NCBI GenBank assembly: GCA_014379885.1
Contig: JACMKW010000192.1
Coordinates: 1-7,335, forward strand
Reading direction: 5' to 3'
From: Rhizobacter sp.
GTDB taxonomy: Bacteria; Pseudomonadota; Gammaproteobacteria; Burkholderiales; Burkholderiaceae
DNA length: 7,335 bases
Below the pieces are notes generated by a model. The model had not been told where the DNA came from. It made no database searches and saw only the letters and a list, made by a program, of their open reading frames with translations. The position numbers were made by a program, and so were the translations under genes. This document shows positions 1 through 7,335 of the stretch, piece after piece. The stretch's first letter is position 1. Each line of letters begins with the position of its first letter.

Positions 1-363
1 ATCGTTGGCATGGCCACCGCCGGTGTGGCGCCGCGCATCATGGGCATGGGCCCGGCACCCGCCACGCGCAAGGTGCTGGCCCTCACCGGCCTGAAGCTTG
101 AGCAGATCGACGTGATCGAACTCAACGAAGCTTTCGCCGCACAAGGCCTCGCCGTGCTGCGCGACCTCGGCCTGAAAGACGACGACGCCCGCGTCAACCC
201 CAACGGCGGTGCGATCGCCCTGGGCCACCCGCTTGGCGCGAGCGGCGCGCGGCTCATCACCACGGCCGTGAACCAGCTGCACAAGACCGGTGGGCGTTAT
301 GCGCTGTGCACCATGTGCATCGGCGTCGGCCAAGGCATCGCGCTCATCATCGAACGCGTCTAA
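1..363 (+). CDS. pcaF: 3-oxoadipyl-CoA thiolase, C-terminal part (5' end outside window)
   Basis: Partial gene: the frame is open from base 1, leaving 120 residues and a TAA stop. The enzyme cleaves 3-oxoadipyl-CoA with CoA to succinyl-CoA and acetyl-CoA, the final step of the cytoplasmic beta-ketoadipate pathway. Visible thiolase landmarks, in fragment numbering, are NEAFAAQG (N42-G49), [14 protein letters not shown] with the active-site His at 76, and [10 protein letters not shown], where C106 is the C-terminal catalytic Cys of the CxGxG motif. The nucleophilic Cys of the N-terminal half lies upstream of the window. The run [17 protein letters not shown] and the ending [11 protein letters not shown] are closer to PcaF/PaaJ-type thiolases than to biosynthetic PhaA-type enzymes. 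The family is about 400 residues, so roughly 70% is missing here. A membrane-protein gene starts 10 nt after the stop. A general acetyl-CoA acyltransferase or PaaJ is the main alternative. Confidence 0.88.
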   Translation: MVGMATAGVAPRIMGMGPAPATRKVLALTGLKLEQIDVIELNEAFAAQGLAVLRDLGLKDDDARVNPNGGAIALGHPLGASGARLITTAVNQLHKTGGRYALCTMCIGVGQGIALIIERV

Positions 364-373
364 GAGGTTCAAA

Positions 374-2110
374 GTGGCCTACGACTACAGCTCCGAATCG
401 AAGCTTTTGGAGTTGCCGAATCCGTATCGGTTGCAAAACCGTTTGCTGTGGCTGTGCGCTGTGGTGTTGTTGATCGCAGGCGTCACCAGCTTGTGGTGGG
501 CACGCGCGGCCATGCAAGAGCATGCGATGCAAGTGGCCGCCGCACCGCTCATCGCCGGCTTGCTGATGCTCGCCGCCGGCCTGGCCTGCGCGGCCACCGC
601 GGCGCGCAGGCTGCGGTTTTTCTTCGGCCGCGACCGGCCCGCTTCGTTGAAGTCACCCGACGAGGTGAAACACATGCTGCGCCAGGGCGGCCTCACCTAC
701 CCCGAGCCTCGCGGCGCACTCGAAGGGGTGCTGTACCACTGGGCGCCCACCCTCATCACCGCGCCGCTCGAAGTGCAGCGGCTGGCGCAGCGCTACATGT
801 TCAATCTGGCGGCCATCGCGGCCACTTTGCTGAGTTTTCTATTTTCGTGGGCGCTGTTCGGCACCCCGGCCACGCGACCATGGATCGGCATTCTTTACTT
901 CGCCTTTGGTGCGTTCTTCCTGATCAAACCGGTGTTGTCTCAGGGCCGGGCGCGGCTGACGGCCGCCTCGCTGATCGGCCTGATCGCCGCTGCCATCCTG
1001 GCGCCCGTGGCGCTCGGGCTGCTCGGCCCGAACCTGCCCCGCCTGGGTGACTTCACGCTCAACATGCAGGTGTTCGTGATGCTGTGCGCCTCGCTCGTGG
1101 CCTGCGGCCTCGCCATGGCGGCGGTGCTGGCGCAGGTGGACGGCGCGCCACAAACACGCGCGAGCGTGGAGCAACAGCGCTTGTCGATGAATGCCCCGCC
1201 CGCCAGCCTGATGGACGAGCTCGACCGCACCCTTCAATCGCAATGGACCGAGCGCATTCCCAACCGCCGCTATCTGCGCGTCGACCCCGTCACTTCGGCG
1301 GCCACGCCCAGCGGCAGCTTCGCCGGTGAGCTGCTCGAAGAGACTCAACCGCTGCCGCTCGCCGGCACCAAGGCGCCCAGCTTCGGCGCGGCCTTGAGCG
1401 AACGGCGGCACCGTGCGCTGCTGCTGCTCGATGTGTATGCGGTGCTGCTGATCGGAGTGGCCGTGGGTTTTGCGCTGTACTTCGTGCGCGAGTTCAACGT
1501 GGTCGAGGCCTGGGAGAAGAACCGCTACGCCTTGGCGGGCACCTCGGCCATCCTGGCCCTGGTGGCGGGCTTTTGCTTCCAGAGCTCGAGCCAGCTGTGG
1601 GGCCGCTTCAACTTCGAATCGGTGTTGATCTGGGTCGAGTTCAACGGCAACTACCAGACCTCGCGCATCGGCACCGGCAACCAGTTCACCAGCCGCATGA
1701 ACACCCAGAACGACGTGGTGCGCACGGAGGCCGCCACGCTGCGCGTGTGGCGGGCTCGCATCGAATCGGTGGTGTTCGGCAAAGACGATGCGCGCCAGGT
1801 GACGGCCATGTTCTCCACCGAACAAGAGGCCCGTGGCCTGGCCGCGCACCTGATGCAGTTTGCACAGAGCCAGAGCGTGCTGGTGGCCCCCACTTCGGCG
1901 GCCGACCAGGCACGCATCGCCGCGCTCAACAGCGGCGAGCAGGCACTCGCCGGCCCCTCGGCCTCGGCGGCGCAACTGCCGCATGCGCAGCACATGGCAG
2001 CCACGCTTGCGTCTGCAACACCCGCACAGGTGCACTGCACCCAATGCGGCACGGCCGCGCCCCCTGGTGCGCGCTTTTGTGCGAAGTGCGGCACGGCGCT
2101 GGCGGCATGA
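374..2110 (+). CDS. Uncharacterised polytopic membrane protein with C-terminal zinc ribbon
   Basis: I do not recognise this 578-residue protein. The GTG start at 374 is preferred because AGAGG (363-367) lies 6 nt upstream. An in-frame ATG at 290 would overlap pcaF by 74 nt and add 28 residues that look like out-of-frame thiolase. About eight hydrophobic segments are visible, near residues 24-44, 53-76, 143-163, 169-187, 196-218, 229-254, 347-371 and 385-403. A soluble stretch (about 255-346) separates the sixth from the seventh, and a soluble C-terminal region runs from 404 to 578. The last part holds CTQCG and CAKCG, with cysteines 555, 558, 569 and 572, spaced like a small rubredoxin-like zinc ribbon. 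An Ala/Gln-rich linker (about 505-550) precedes it. There is no signal peptide separate from the first membrane segment and no catalytic motif I can name. The 10-nt gap suggests co-transcription with pcaF. Function is unknown; transport, membrane sensing or scaffolding are guesses. Confidence 0.85.
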   Translation: MAYDYSSESKLLELPNPYRLQNRLLWLCAVVLLIAGVTSLWWARAAMQEHAMQVAAAPLIAGLLMLAAGLACAATAARRLRFFFGRDRPASLKSPDEVKHMLRQGGLTYPEPRGALEGVLYHWAPTLITAPLEVQRLAQRYMFNLAAIAATLLSFLFSWALFGTPATRPWIGILYFAFGAFFLIKPVLSQGRARLTAASLIGLIAAAILAPVALGLLGPNLPRLGDFTLNMQVFVMLCASLVACGLAMAAVLAQVDGAPQTRASVEQQRLSMNAPPASLMDELDRTLQSQWTERIPNRRYLRVDPVTSAATPSGSFAGELLEETQPLPLAGTKAPSFGAALSERRHRALLLLDVYAVLLIGVAVGFALYFVREFNVVEAWEKNRYALAGTSAILALVAGFCFQSSSQLWGRFNFESVLIWVEFNGNYQTSRIGTGNQFTSRMNTQNDVVRTEAATLRVWRARIESVVFGKDDARQVTAMFSTEQEARGLAAHLMQFAQSQSVLVAPTSAADQARIAALNSGEQALAGPSASAAQLPHAQHMAATLASATPAQVHCTQCGTAAPPGARFCAKCGTALAA

Positions 2111-2197
2111 CGGCCTGATGGCATGGTCACTCCCGATGGCGATTGGCTCACAGCTGCCTAGACTCATCTGTCATCACCGGCAGCAAGAGGACGGCCC

Positions 2198-2998
2198 ATG
2201 CAAACCTGGCGCATCACGCCACAAGGCGGTACCCGGCACCACGTGCAGGCCAGCCTGGCCGGCGTGATCGGCGCCATGGGCGACGCCGGCTTTGCCGGCG
2301 CGGCGCTGGCCAGCGTGAACGGCGCGTTGAATGCGGCCTCGTGGTCGGTGTACCGGGTGTGGAACGACCGCGCGCCGGTGCTTCATTTGTCGTCCAGCCA
2401 CGGTGTGCAAGACACCACGCGTGACTGCTTTCAAGCCTACGCCGATGGCCTGTACCGCCGCGACCGCACCTTCGACGCCGCACGCGCCTGCGCAACCAGC
2501 GGCAACGCGTTGATGTTGCGCCTGAGCGCGCGCGAGTTTCCGAACCCCGAGCACCGCGAAGCCATCTACCGCCGCCACGGCGTGAGCGAACGCCTGTCGA
2601 TCGCCGAACCGCAGGCCGACGGCTCGGTGCTGGCCGTCAACCTGTACCACCACGACCACCAGGGCGCGTTTGCAGACGGTGAGCTGGAGAACTTCGAACA
2701 CCTGGCGGTCGGCCTGCTGGCCACCGTGCGCCGCCACATTGCACTCGTGGACACCGCCAAACCGGCCCGCCCCAACCTGGCCCAGTTGCGCGAGGCCTTG
2801 CTGCAGCGCTGCCAGGCCATGCCGGCACGCGAGCTCGATGTGTGCGCGCGGCTGCTGCAAGGCCTGAGCTACGACGGCATTGCCGCCGACCTGGGGCTCA
2901 GTGCGGCCACCGTCAAGACCTACCGGCGCCGTGCCTTCGAGCGCATGGGGCTGCACTTCAAGAGCGAGCTGTTCGCCGCTTTCGTCGGGCGCCACTGA
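2198..2998 (+). CDS. LuxR-type helix-turn-helix transcriptional regulator
   Basis: A 266-residue DNA-binding regulator of the LuxR/FixJ helix-turn-helix class. The start is the ATG preceded by AAGAGGA (2185-2191) at good spacing. The C-terminal domain (about residues 205-264) contains the typical ARELDVCARLLQG helix, then GIAADLGLSAATVKTYRRRA (227-246), the scaffold and recognition helices. Residues 1-180 form a separate domain of PAS/GAF or autoinducer-fold type that I cannot assign. It has a Y81-x4-Y86-x2-D89 pattern reminiscent of the acyl-homoserine-lactone pocket, but the Pro that usually follows the Asp is Arg (R90), so lactone binding is not supported. There is no receiver domain, so it is not a standard two-component response regulator. 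No luxI-type synthase lies in the window. It is convergent with rocD and follows the membrane-protein gene by 87 nt. Its ligand and targets are unknown. Confidence 0.85.
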   Translation: MQTWRITPQGGTRHHVQASLAGVIGAMGDAGFAGAALASVNGALNAASWSVYRVWNDRAPVLHLSSSHGVQDTTRDCFQAYADGLYRRDRTFDAARACATSGNALMLRLSAREFPNPEHREAIYRRHGVSERLSIAEPQADGSVLAVNLYHHDHQGAFADGELENFEHLAVGLLATVRRHIALVDTAKPARPNLAQLREALLQRCQAMPARELDVCARLLQGLSYDGIAADLGLSAATVKTYRRRAFERMGLHFKSELFAAFVGRH

Positions 2999-3016
2999 GG
3001 GCCTGCCCGGTCTGCT

Positions 3017-3029
3017 GGCGCACAGCGCC
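3017..3029. terminator. Short GC-rich dyad between convergent genes (possible weak terminator)
   Basis: The 38-bp gap between the convergent luxR-type and rocD genes contains GGCGC-ACA-GCGCC, a perfect 5-bp stem with a 3-nt loop. There is no T-tract on either side, so it is not a canonical intrinsic terminator. It could still pause polymerase from both directions. The call rests on position and dyad only. Confidence 0.3.
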
Positions 3030-3036
3030 GCGTGCA

Positions 3037-4332
3037 CTACAAGGGCAGTGGCGACGTCAGCGAGGCGTCGACCTTCGAATGCCGTTGTGCATCGATTGAC
3101 AGCAACACACGCTGCAGCGCATCGACCGCCGCATCGACCTGCTCGCGCTCGATGATGAGCGGCGGCGCCAACCGCACCACCGTGTGGTGGGTGTCCTTGG
3201 TGAGCACGCCTTCATGCATCAAACGCTCGCACACCTCGCGTGCGCTGGCAAACGCCGGGTCGATCTGCACCCCCAGCAGCAGGCCGCGGCCGCGCAGTTC
3301 AGTGATGGCCGGGTGATCGAGCGCACGCAGGCGCGCCATCAAATACTCCCCCATGTCGTGCGCACGGCGTGAGAGATGCTCGCTTTCCAGCAGCTTGAGA
3401 GCCGCCAGTCCGACGGCGGCGGCCAGCGGGTTGCCGCCGAAGGTGCTGCCGTGGTCACCGGGGGTGAACTGCGCCATCACGTCGTCGCGCGCGAGAAAGG
3501 CGCTCACCGGCAGCAGGCCCCCACCCAGCGCCTTGCCGAGCATCAGGCCATCGGGTTTCACACCTTCCAGGTCGCAGGCGAGCAGCGCGCCGGTGCGGCC
3601 CAGGCCCGTTTGCACCTCGTCGCAAATCATCAACACGTTGTGGCGGGTGCAGATCTCGCGCACCGCTTTCAGGTAGCCGGCCGGCGGCACGATGATGCCG
3701 GCCTCGCCCTGGATCGGCTCCACGATGAAGGCCGCCGTGTGCGGTGTGATGGCCGCTTCGAGTGCCCGTGCGTCACCGAACGGCACGGCCGAAAAGCCGG
3801 GCGCAAACGGGCCGAAACCGTCGCGGTACTGCGCTTCGGTCGAGAAGCCCACGATGGTGGTGGTACGCCCGGCAAAGTTGCCCTCGGCCACGAGGATGTG
3901 CGCCAGGCCTTCAGGCACGCGCTTGACCTTGTAGGCCCATTTGCGCGCGGCCTTGATGGCGGTTTCAACCGCTTCGGCTCCGCTGTTCATCGGCAGCGCA
4001 CGCGCCATGCCGGTCATGCGACACAGGGTCTGCAAGAAGGGCCCAAGCTGGTCGGTGTGGAAGGCACGGCTGGTCACCGCGAGCGTTTGTGCCTGCTCGG
4101 TGAGCGCGTTCACCAGCACCGGGTGGCTGTGGCCGAAGCTCACGGCCGAGTAGGCCGACATCATGTCCAGATAGCGGTGGCCCTTGTCGTCGAACAGGTA
4201 GACGCCGGCACCGCGCGTCAGCACCACCGGCAGCGGGTGGTAGTTGTGCGCGCCGTACATCGCTTCGAGGTGGATGGGCGAGGCGGCTTGAGCGCGTTGG
4301 CGCAGTGCGGCGGCACGGGCGGCGGTGGTCAT
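3037..4332 (-). CDS. rocD: Ornithine aminotransferase (ornithine--oxo-acid transaminase)
   Basis: A 431-residue PLP-dependent class-III aminotransferase that transfers the delta-amino group of L-ornithine to 2-oxoglutarate, giving glutamate-5-semialdehyde and glutamate. It links ornithine/arginine breakdown to proline and glutamate. The PLP lysine is K267 in LMLGKALGGG and the PLP-ring aspartate is D238 in DEVQTGLGRTG. From memory of human ornithine aminotransferase, its substrate-site residues Y55, Y85, R180, E235 and R413 correspond to Y31 (HNYHPLP), Y61 (SAYSAV), R156 (GRTTT), E210 (VEPIQGEAG) and about R387 (VRLAPP). The NYHPLPV and SAYSAV motifs favour this enzyme over ArgD, GabT or diaminobutyrate transaminase. 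The start at 4332 has AAGGA 6 nt upstream. A longer open frame continues to 4752 but crosses the control region and the Lrp gene, so I reject it. The gene is divergent from an Lrp/AsnC regulator, its likely controller. Confidence 0.93.
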   Translation of the reverse strand: MTTAARAAALRQRAQAASPIHLEAMYGAHNYHPLPVVLTRGAGVYLFDDKGHRYLDMMSAYSAVSFGHSHPVLVNALTEQAQTLAVTSRAFHTDQLGPFLQTLCRMTGMARALPMNSGAEAVETAIKAARKWAYKVKRVPEGLAHILVAEGNFAGRTTTIVGFSTEAQYRDGFGPFAPGFSAVPFGDARALEAAITPHTAAFIVEPIQGEAGIIVPPAGYLKAVREICTRHNVLMICDEVQTGLGRTGALLACDLEGVKPDGLMLGKALGGGLLPVSAFLARDDVMAQFTPGDHGSTFGGNPLAAAVGLAALKLLESEHLSRRAHDMGEYLMARLRALDHPAITELRGRGLLLGVQIDPAFASAREVCERLMHEGVLTKDTHHTVVRLAPPLIIEREQVDAAVDALQRVLLSIDAQRHSKVDASLTSPLPL

Positions 4333-4356
4333 GGTGGTTCCTTGGCTGATACCACC
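4333..4356 (-). promoter_or_regulatory. Possible hairpin displaying the rocD ribosome-binding site
   Basis: Read on the minus strand, GGTGGT (4356-4351) and ACCACC (4338-4333) are perfect complements. They flank a 12-nt loop that contains AAGGA (4343-4339), the rocD Shine-Dalgarno sequence, and the stem abuts the ATG. In the transcript the site would sit in the loop, and the stem could modulate initiation. The dyad is visible in the sequence; any regulatory effect is inference, and a 6-bp stem can occur by chance. Confidence 0.35.
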
Positions 4357-4406
4357 CCAGTCTAGGTAGATACGCGTGAAATTTGCATTCCATTTATTGC
4401 GTGATT

Positions 4407-4419
4407 CGTATTTAATACG
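4407..4419. promoter_or_regulatory. AT-rich palindrome, candidate Lrp/AsnC operator
   Basis: CGTATT-T-AATACG is a perfect 6-bp inverted repeat around a single base, lying near the middle of the divergent intergenic region. Lrp/AsnC proteins usually bind degenerate palindromes of about 13-15 bp with AT-rich centres, which this fits in length and composition. It would overlap the -35 position for the TATCTA candidate -10 of the regulator gene, consistent with autoregulation. The palindrome is seen; its role as operator is inferred. Confidence 0.45.
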
Positions 4420-4455
4420 CACGATCCGTTCATATCTAAGACCAAGTACGTTCCA

Positions 4456-4923
4456 ATGCAAGAAATCGACACGCTTGATCGCAAGATTCTCAGCGCCCTG
4501 CAAGCCGATGGCCGGGCCAGCAACGTGGAGCTGTCGGCGCAGGTGCACCTGTCGGCACCGCAGTGTTTTCGCCGCGTGCGGGCATTGGAAGAACGCGGAG
4601 TGATCCGCGGCTACCGGGCCGAGGTGCACCCCCAGGCGCTCGGCTTGGGGGTGATGGCCTACGTGAGCCTCAACATCGACGGCGGCCAGTTCGGCCGTGT
4701 GCGCGAGATCGAAGCCGACATTCGTGCCTTCCCGCAGATATTGGAGTGCCACACCGTCTCGGGCGACAGCGACTACTTACTCAAGGTAGTGGCACACGAC
4801 CTCAAGAGCCTGAGCCAGTTCCTCACCGACCACTTGATGCAGGTGCCGGGCGTGGACGACGTTCGCTCCATGATTTGCCTGGAAGAGATCAAGCCTCCGT
4901 CGCCACTGCCAGTGGGGCCCTGA
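4456..4923 (+). CDS. Lrp/AsnC-family transcriptional regulator
   Basis: A 155-residue regulator of the usual family length. The N-terminal part (about residues 4-50) is the winged helix-turn-helix: IDTLDRKILSALQADGR, then the recognition region around LSAPQCFRRVRALEERGVI (32-50). The C-terminal part (about 66-143) is the ligand-binding RAM domain, with the characteristic SGDSDYLLKV (102-111) and a closing VPGVDDVRS strand/turn. Such proteins form dimers and octamers and usually sense amino acids. The ATG at 4456 gives the standard family N-terminus although no good Shine-Dalgarno sequence is visible; a short leader may explain this. Divergence from rocD suggests it controls ornithine aminotransferase in response to ornithine, arginine or a related amino acid. 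That ligand is inference. The iclR-type gene follows 112 nt downstream and appears to have its own promoter. Confidence 0.93.
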   Translation: MQEIDTLDRKILSALQADGRASNVELSAQVHLSAPQCFRRVRALEERGVIRGYRAEVHPQALGLGVMAYVSLNIDGGQFGRVREIEADIRAFPQILECHTVSGDSDYLLKVVAHDLKSLSQFLTDHLMQVPGVDDVRSMICLEEIKPPSPLPVGP

Positions 4924-4944
4924 AACTCCGATTGGGAAATGTCC

Positions 4945-4971
4945 GCCAATCGCCCTTTTGCGGCGAATAGC
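4945..4971. promoter_or_regulatory. Imperfect inverted repeat upstream of iclR-type gene
   Basis: GCCAATCGCC and GGCGAATAGC form an inverted repeat with 8 of 10 positions paired, separated by 7 nt (CTTTTGC). It begins 22 nt after the Lrp-type stop and ends just before the candidate promoter of the regulator gene. IclR-family activators such as PcaU and PobR bind palindromic sites upstream of their promoters, so this is a plausible operator. No T-run follows, which argues against an intrinsic terminator for the upstream gene. The same region holds a nested GATTGG...CCAATC dyad (4930-4951). Confidence 0.4.
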
Positions 4972-4973
4972 AA

Positions 4974-5002
4974 TGGATTTAGTGATGCCAGATAACTATA
5001 TT
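4974..5002 (+). promoter_or_regulatory. Candidate promoter for iclR-pobA
   Basis: TATATT (4997-5002) matches the sigma-70 -10 consensus at five of six positions. It lies 17 nt after TGGATT (4974-4979), a poor -35. A weak -35 next to an upstream dyad is what an activator-dependent promoter would look like. A transcript from here would start about 25-30 nt before the regulator ATG. Prediction by eye only. Confidence 0.4.
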
Positions 5003-5005
5003 GGA

Positions 5006-5014
5006 GTGATTCAC
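5006..5014. promoter_or_regulatory. Small palindrome just downstream of the candidate -10
   Basis: GTGA-T-TCAC is a 4-bp inverted repeat around one base, starting 3 nt after the candidate -10 box, where a bound protein could block transcription. It may be part of an autoregulatory operator or chance, because a dyad this short is not rare. Confidence 0.22.
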
Positions 5015-5035
5015 CCACGCTGAAACGCTCACACC

Positions 5036-7068
<2,033 letters not shown>

Positions 7069-7077
7069 CCTCCCGTC

Positions 7078-7097
7078 ATTCCCGCGAAGGCGGGAAT
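7078..7097. repeat. REP-like dyad repeat (ATTCCCGC / GCGGGAAT)
   Basis: A perfect 8-bp inverted repeat, ATTCCCGC-GAAG-GCGGGAAT, begins 10 nt after the pobA stop, flanked by GTC and CCAG. Very similar elements are, from memory, dispersed in many copies between genes in several beta- and gammaproteobacteria, and give the familiar spurious peptide LDSRLRGNDG on the reverse strand, which is present here. It may also act as a transcript-end stabiliser or weak terminator for pobA. Confidence 0.75.
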
Positions 7098-7120
7098 CCA
7101 GCCTCTTCGCACACATCCAA

Positions 7121-7147
7121 CCGCTCAGGCTGAGGTATCGAAGCCTC
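7121..7147. repeat. Second short dispersed-type repeat (CTCAGGCTGAG...CGAAGCC)
   Basis: The stretch CTCAGGCTGAGGTATCGAAG followed by CCTC resembles a second intergenic repeat family that I recall from Burkholderiales genomes, usually seen as GTTCAGGCTGAGC with TCGAAGCC. Its dyads are AGGCT (7127-7131) with AGCCT (7142-7146), and GAGG (7132-7135) with CCTC (7144-7147), which overlap and cannot all form together. Assignment is from recall; copy number cannot be seen in one window. Confidence 0.5.
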
Positions 7148-7200
7148 GTGCCGTCTGTGCCGCTGTCGCGTTGGTTGTTCTTCTCAGTGCGTGAGACCGC

Positions 7201-7301
7201 GTCGGGATGTGCCCCGACAGGGCAGTAACTTTCTTTTGCTTCGCCAAAAGAAAGTCACCAAAGAAAAGGCGACCCTCGTCGCCGGTCGGCCTAGGGCCGA
7301 C
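7201..7301. repeat. Composite intergenic repeat with three successive stem-loops
   Basis: Three dyads follow each other: GTCGGG/CCCGAC (7201-7206 and 7213-7218, 6-nt loop), ACTTTCTTTTG/CAAAAGAAAGT (7228-7238 and 7245-7255, 11-bp stem, 6-nt loop CTTCGC), and GTCGGCC/GGCCGAC (7285-7291 and 7295-7301, 3-nt loop). Between the last two lies CACCAAAGAAAAGGCGACC. I recall this arrangement, especially the CTTTCTTTTGCTTCGCC core, as a frequent intergenic element in Comamonadaceae and relatives. The sequence runs on to the window edge, so the element's 3' limit is unknown. No coding frame with family features is visible. The central hairpin could help end transcription. Confidence 0.65.
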
Positions 7302-7335
7302 TGCTCTGCGCTGCTCGGTCTTTGCGGGTCGGGCA

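Larger units (their letters stand above)
4333..4455. promoter_or_regulatory. Divergent rocD / lrp-type control region
   Basis: These 123 bp separate two divergent genes and are much more AT-rich than the flanking coding DNA, especially about 4377-4440. Both promoters must lie here unless transcription starts inside a gene. No consensus pair of -35 and -10 boxes is clear. On the plus strand TATCTA (4433-4438) is a possible -10, which would give an 11-nt or so leader for the regulator; this fits the lack of a convincing Shine-Dalgarno sequence before its ATG. On the minus strand TAGACT (+ 4363-4358) is a weak -10 candidate for rocD. AT-rich bendable DNA between divergent genes is typical of Lrp/AsnC targets. 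Confidence 0.6.
7069..7335. other. Non-coding 3' intergenic region
   Basis: The last 267 bases hold no recognisable gene start. Short open frames here read through the dyad repeats and look spurious. The region is best read as a patchwork of the three repeat types listed separately, with the next gene beyond the window. Confidence 0.6.

Noticed and set aside
290..373. Upstream ATG start for the membrane protein
   Set aside because: The added 28 residues are thiolase sequence in another frame and there is a better GTG with a Shine-Dalgarno site at 374.
448..1050. 200-codon plus-strand open frame inside the membrane-protein gene
   Set aside because: An Arg/Ala/His-rich shadow in a second frame without motif or ribosome-binding site.
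839..2167. 442-codon open frame on the minus strand, antisense to the membrane protein
   Set aside because: Composition is Arg/Gly/His/Gln-rich with no domain, as expected for the antisense frame of GC3-rich DNA. The plus-strand gene has coherent membrane segments, a zinc ribbon and a ribosome-binding site.
2174..3037. 287-codon minus-strand open frame opposite the LuxR-type gene
   Set aside because: Low-complexity shadow composition; the plus strand has a recognisable helix-turn-helix and a good ribosome-binding site.
3037..4332. Acetylornithine or 4-aminobutyrate aminotransferase as the identity of the minus-strand gene
   Set aside because: Both are relatives in the same fold class, but the NYHPLPV and SAYSAV motifs and the spacing of substrate residues match ornithine aminotransferase.
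3376..4365. 329-codon open frame on the plus strand across rocD
   Set aside because: It is antisense to a clearly conserved aminotransferase, is rich in His/Gln/Arg/Gly, and shows no family motif.
4333..4752. N-terminal extension of rocD by 140 codons
   Set aside because: It would cross the AT-rich control region and most of the Lrp-type gene. The extension has no aminotransferase similarity, and the start at 4332 has AAGGA at 6 nt and gives the family length.
7078..7097. The dyad after pobA as a CRISPR repeat or a canonical terminator
   Set aside because: There is a single copy with no spacer array, and no T-tract follows the stem; a dispersed REP-like element explains it better.

Overview
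The window looks like a chromosomal segment of a high-GC betaproteobacterium, probably order Burkholderiales and plausibly the Comamonadaceae or a close relative. The grounds are the strongly GC3-biased coding sequence, the set of aromatic-catabolism genes, and a block of short inverted repeats at the 3' end that I recognise from memory as common between genes in that group. There are seven protein genes, one of them cut by the window's left edge. I see no tRNA, rRNA, CRISPR array, transposase or phage gene.

Layout. (1) 1-363: C-terminal part of a beta-ketoadipate-type thiolase (PcaF). (2) 374-2110: an uncharacterised polytopic membrane protein with a C-terminal four-cysteine zinc ribbon, starting 10 nt after the thiolase stop and probably co-transcribed with it. 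(3) 2198-2998: a LuxR-type helix-turn-helix regulator with an unassigned N-terminal sensor-like domain. (4) 3037-4332, minus strand: ornithine aminotransferase (RocD), convergent with the LuxR-type gene. (5) 4456-4923: an Lrp/AsnC-family regulator, divergent from rocD across a 123-bp AT-rich control region. (6) 5036-5863: an IclR-family regulator of the PcaR/PcaU/PobR type. (7) 5890-7068: 4-hydroxybenzoate 3-monooxygenase (PobA), 26 bp downstream of the regulator and on the same strand. (8) 7069-7335: non-coding, made of three different kinds of short dyad repeat.

Function. Two themes are interleaved. PobA makes protocatechuate from 4-hydroxybenzoate, and PcaF performs the last thiolytic step of the beta-ketoadipate pathway (3-oxoadipyl-CoA to succinyl-CoA and acetyl-CoA), so both ends of the window belong to the same catabolic route. 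Between them sits an amino-acid module in which RocD converts ornithine to glutamate-5-semialdehyde, most simply controlled by the divergent Lrp/AsnC regulator. The IclR-type regulator most simply controls itself and pobA.

Most genes are of known type. The parts most worth a second look are the membrane/zinc-ribbon protein behind pcaF, the co-directional iclR-pobA arrangement, the dyads in the two regulatory intergenic regions, a possible hairpin placing the rocD ribosome-binding site in a loop, the changed residues at the PobA coenzyme site, and the mosaic of repeats after pobA. I did not find strong evidence for a wholly new multi-gene system.
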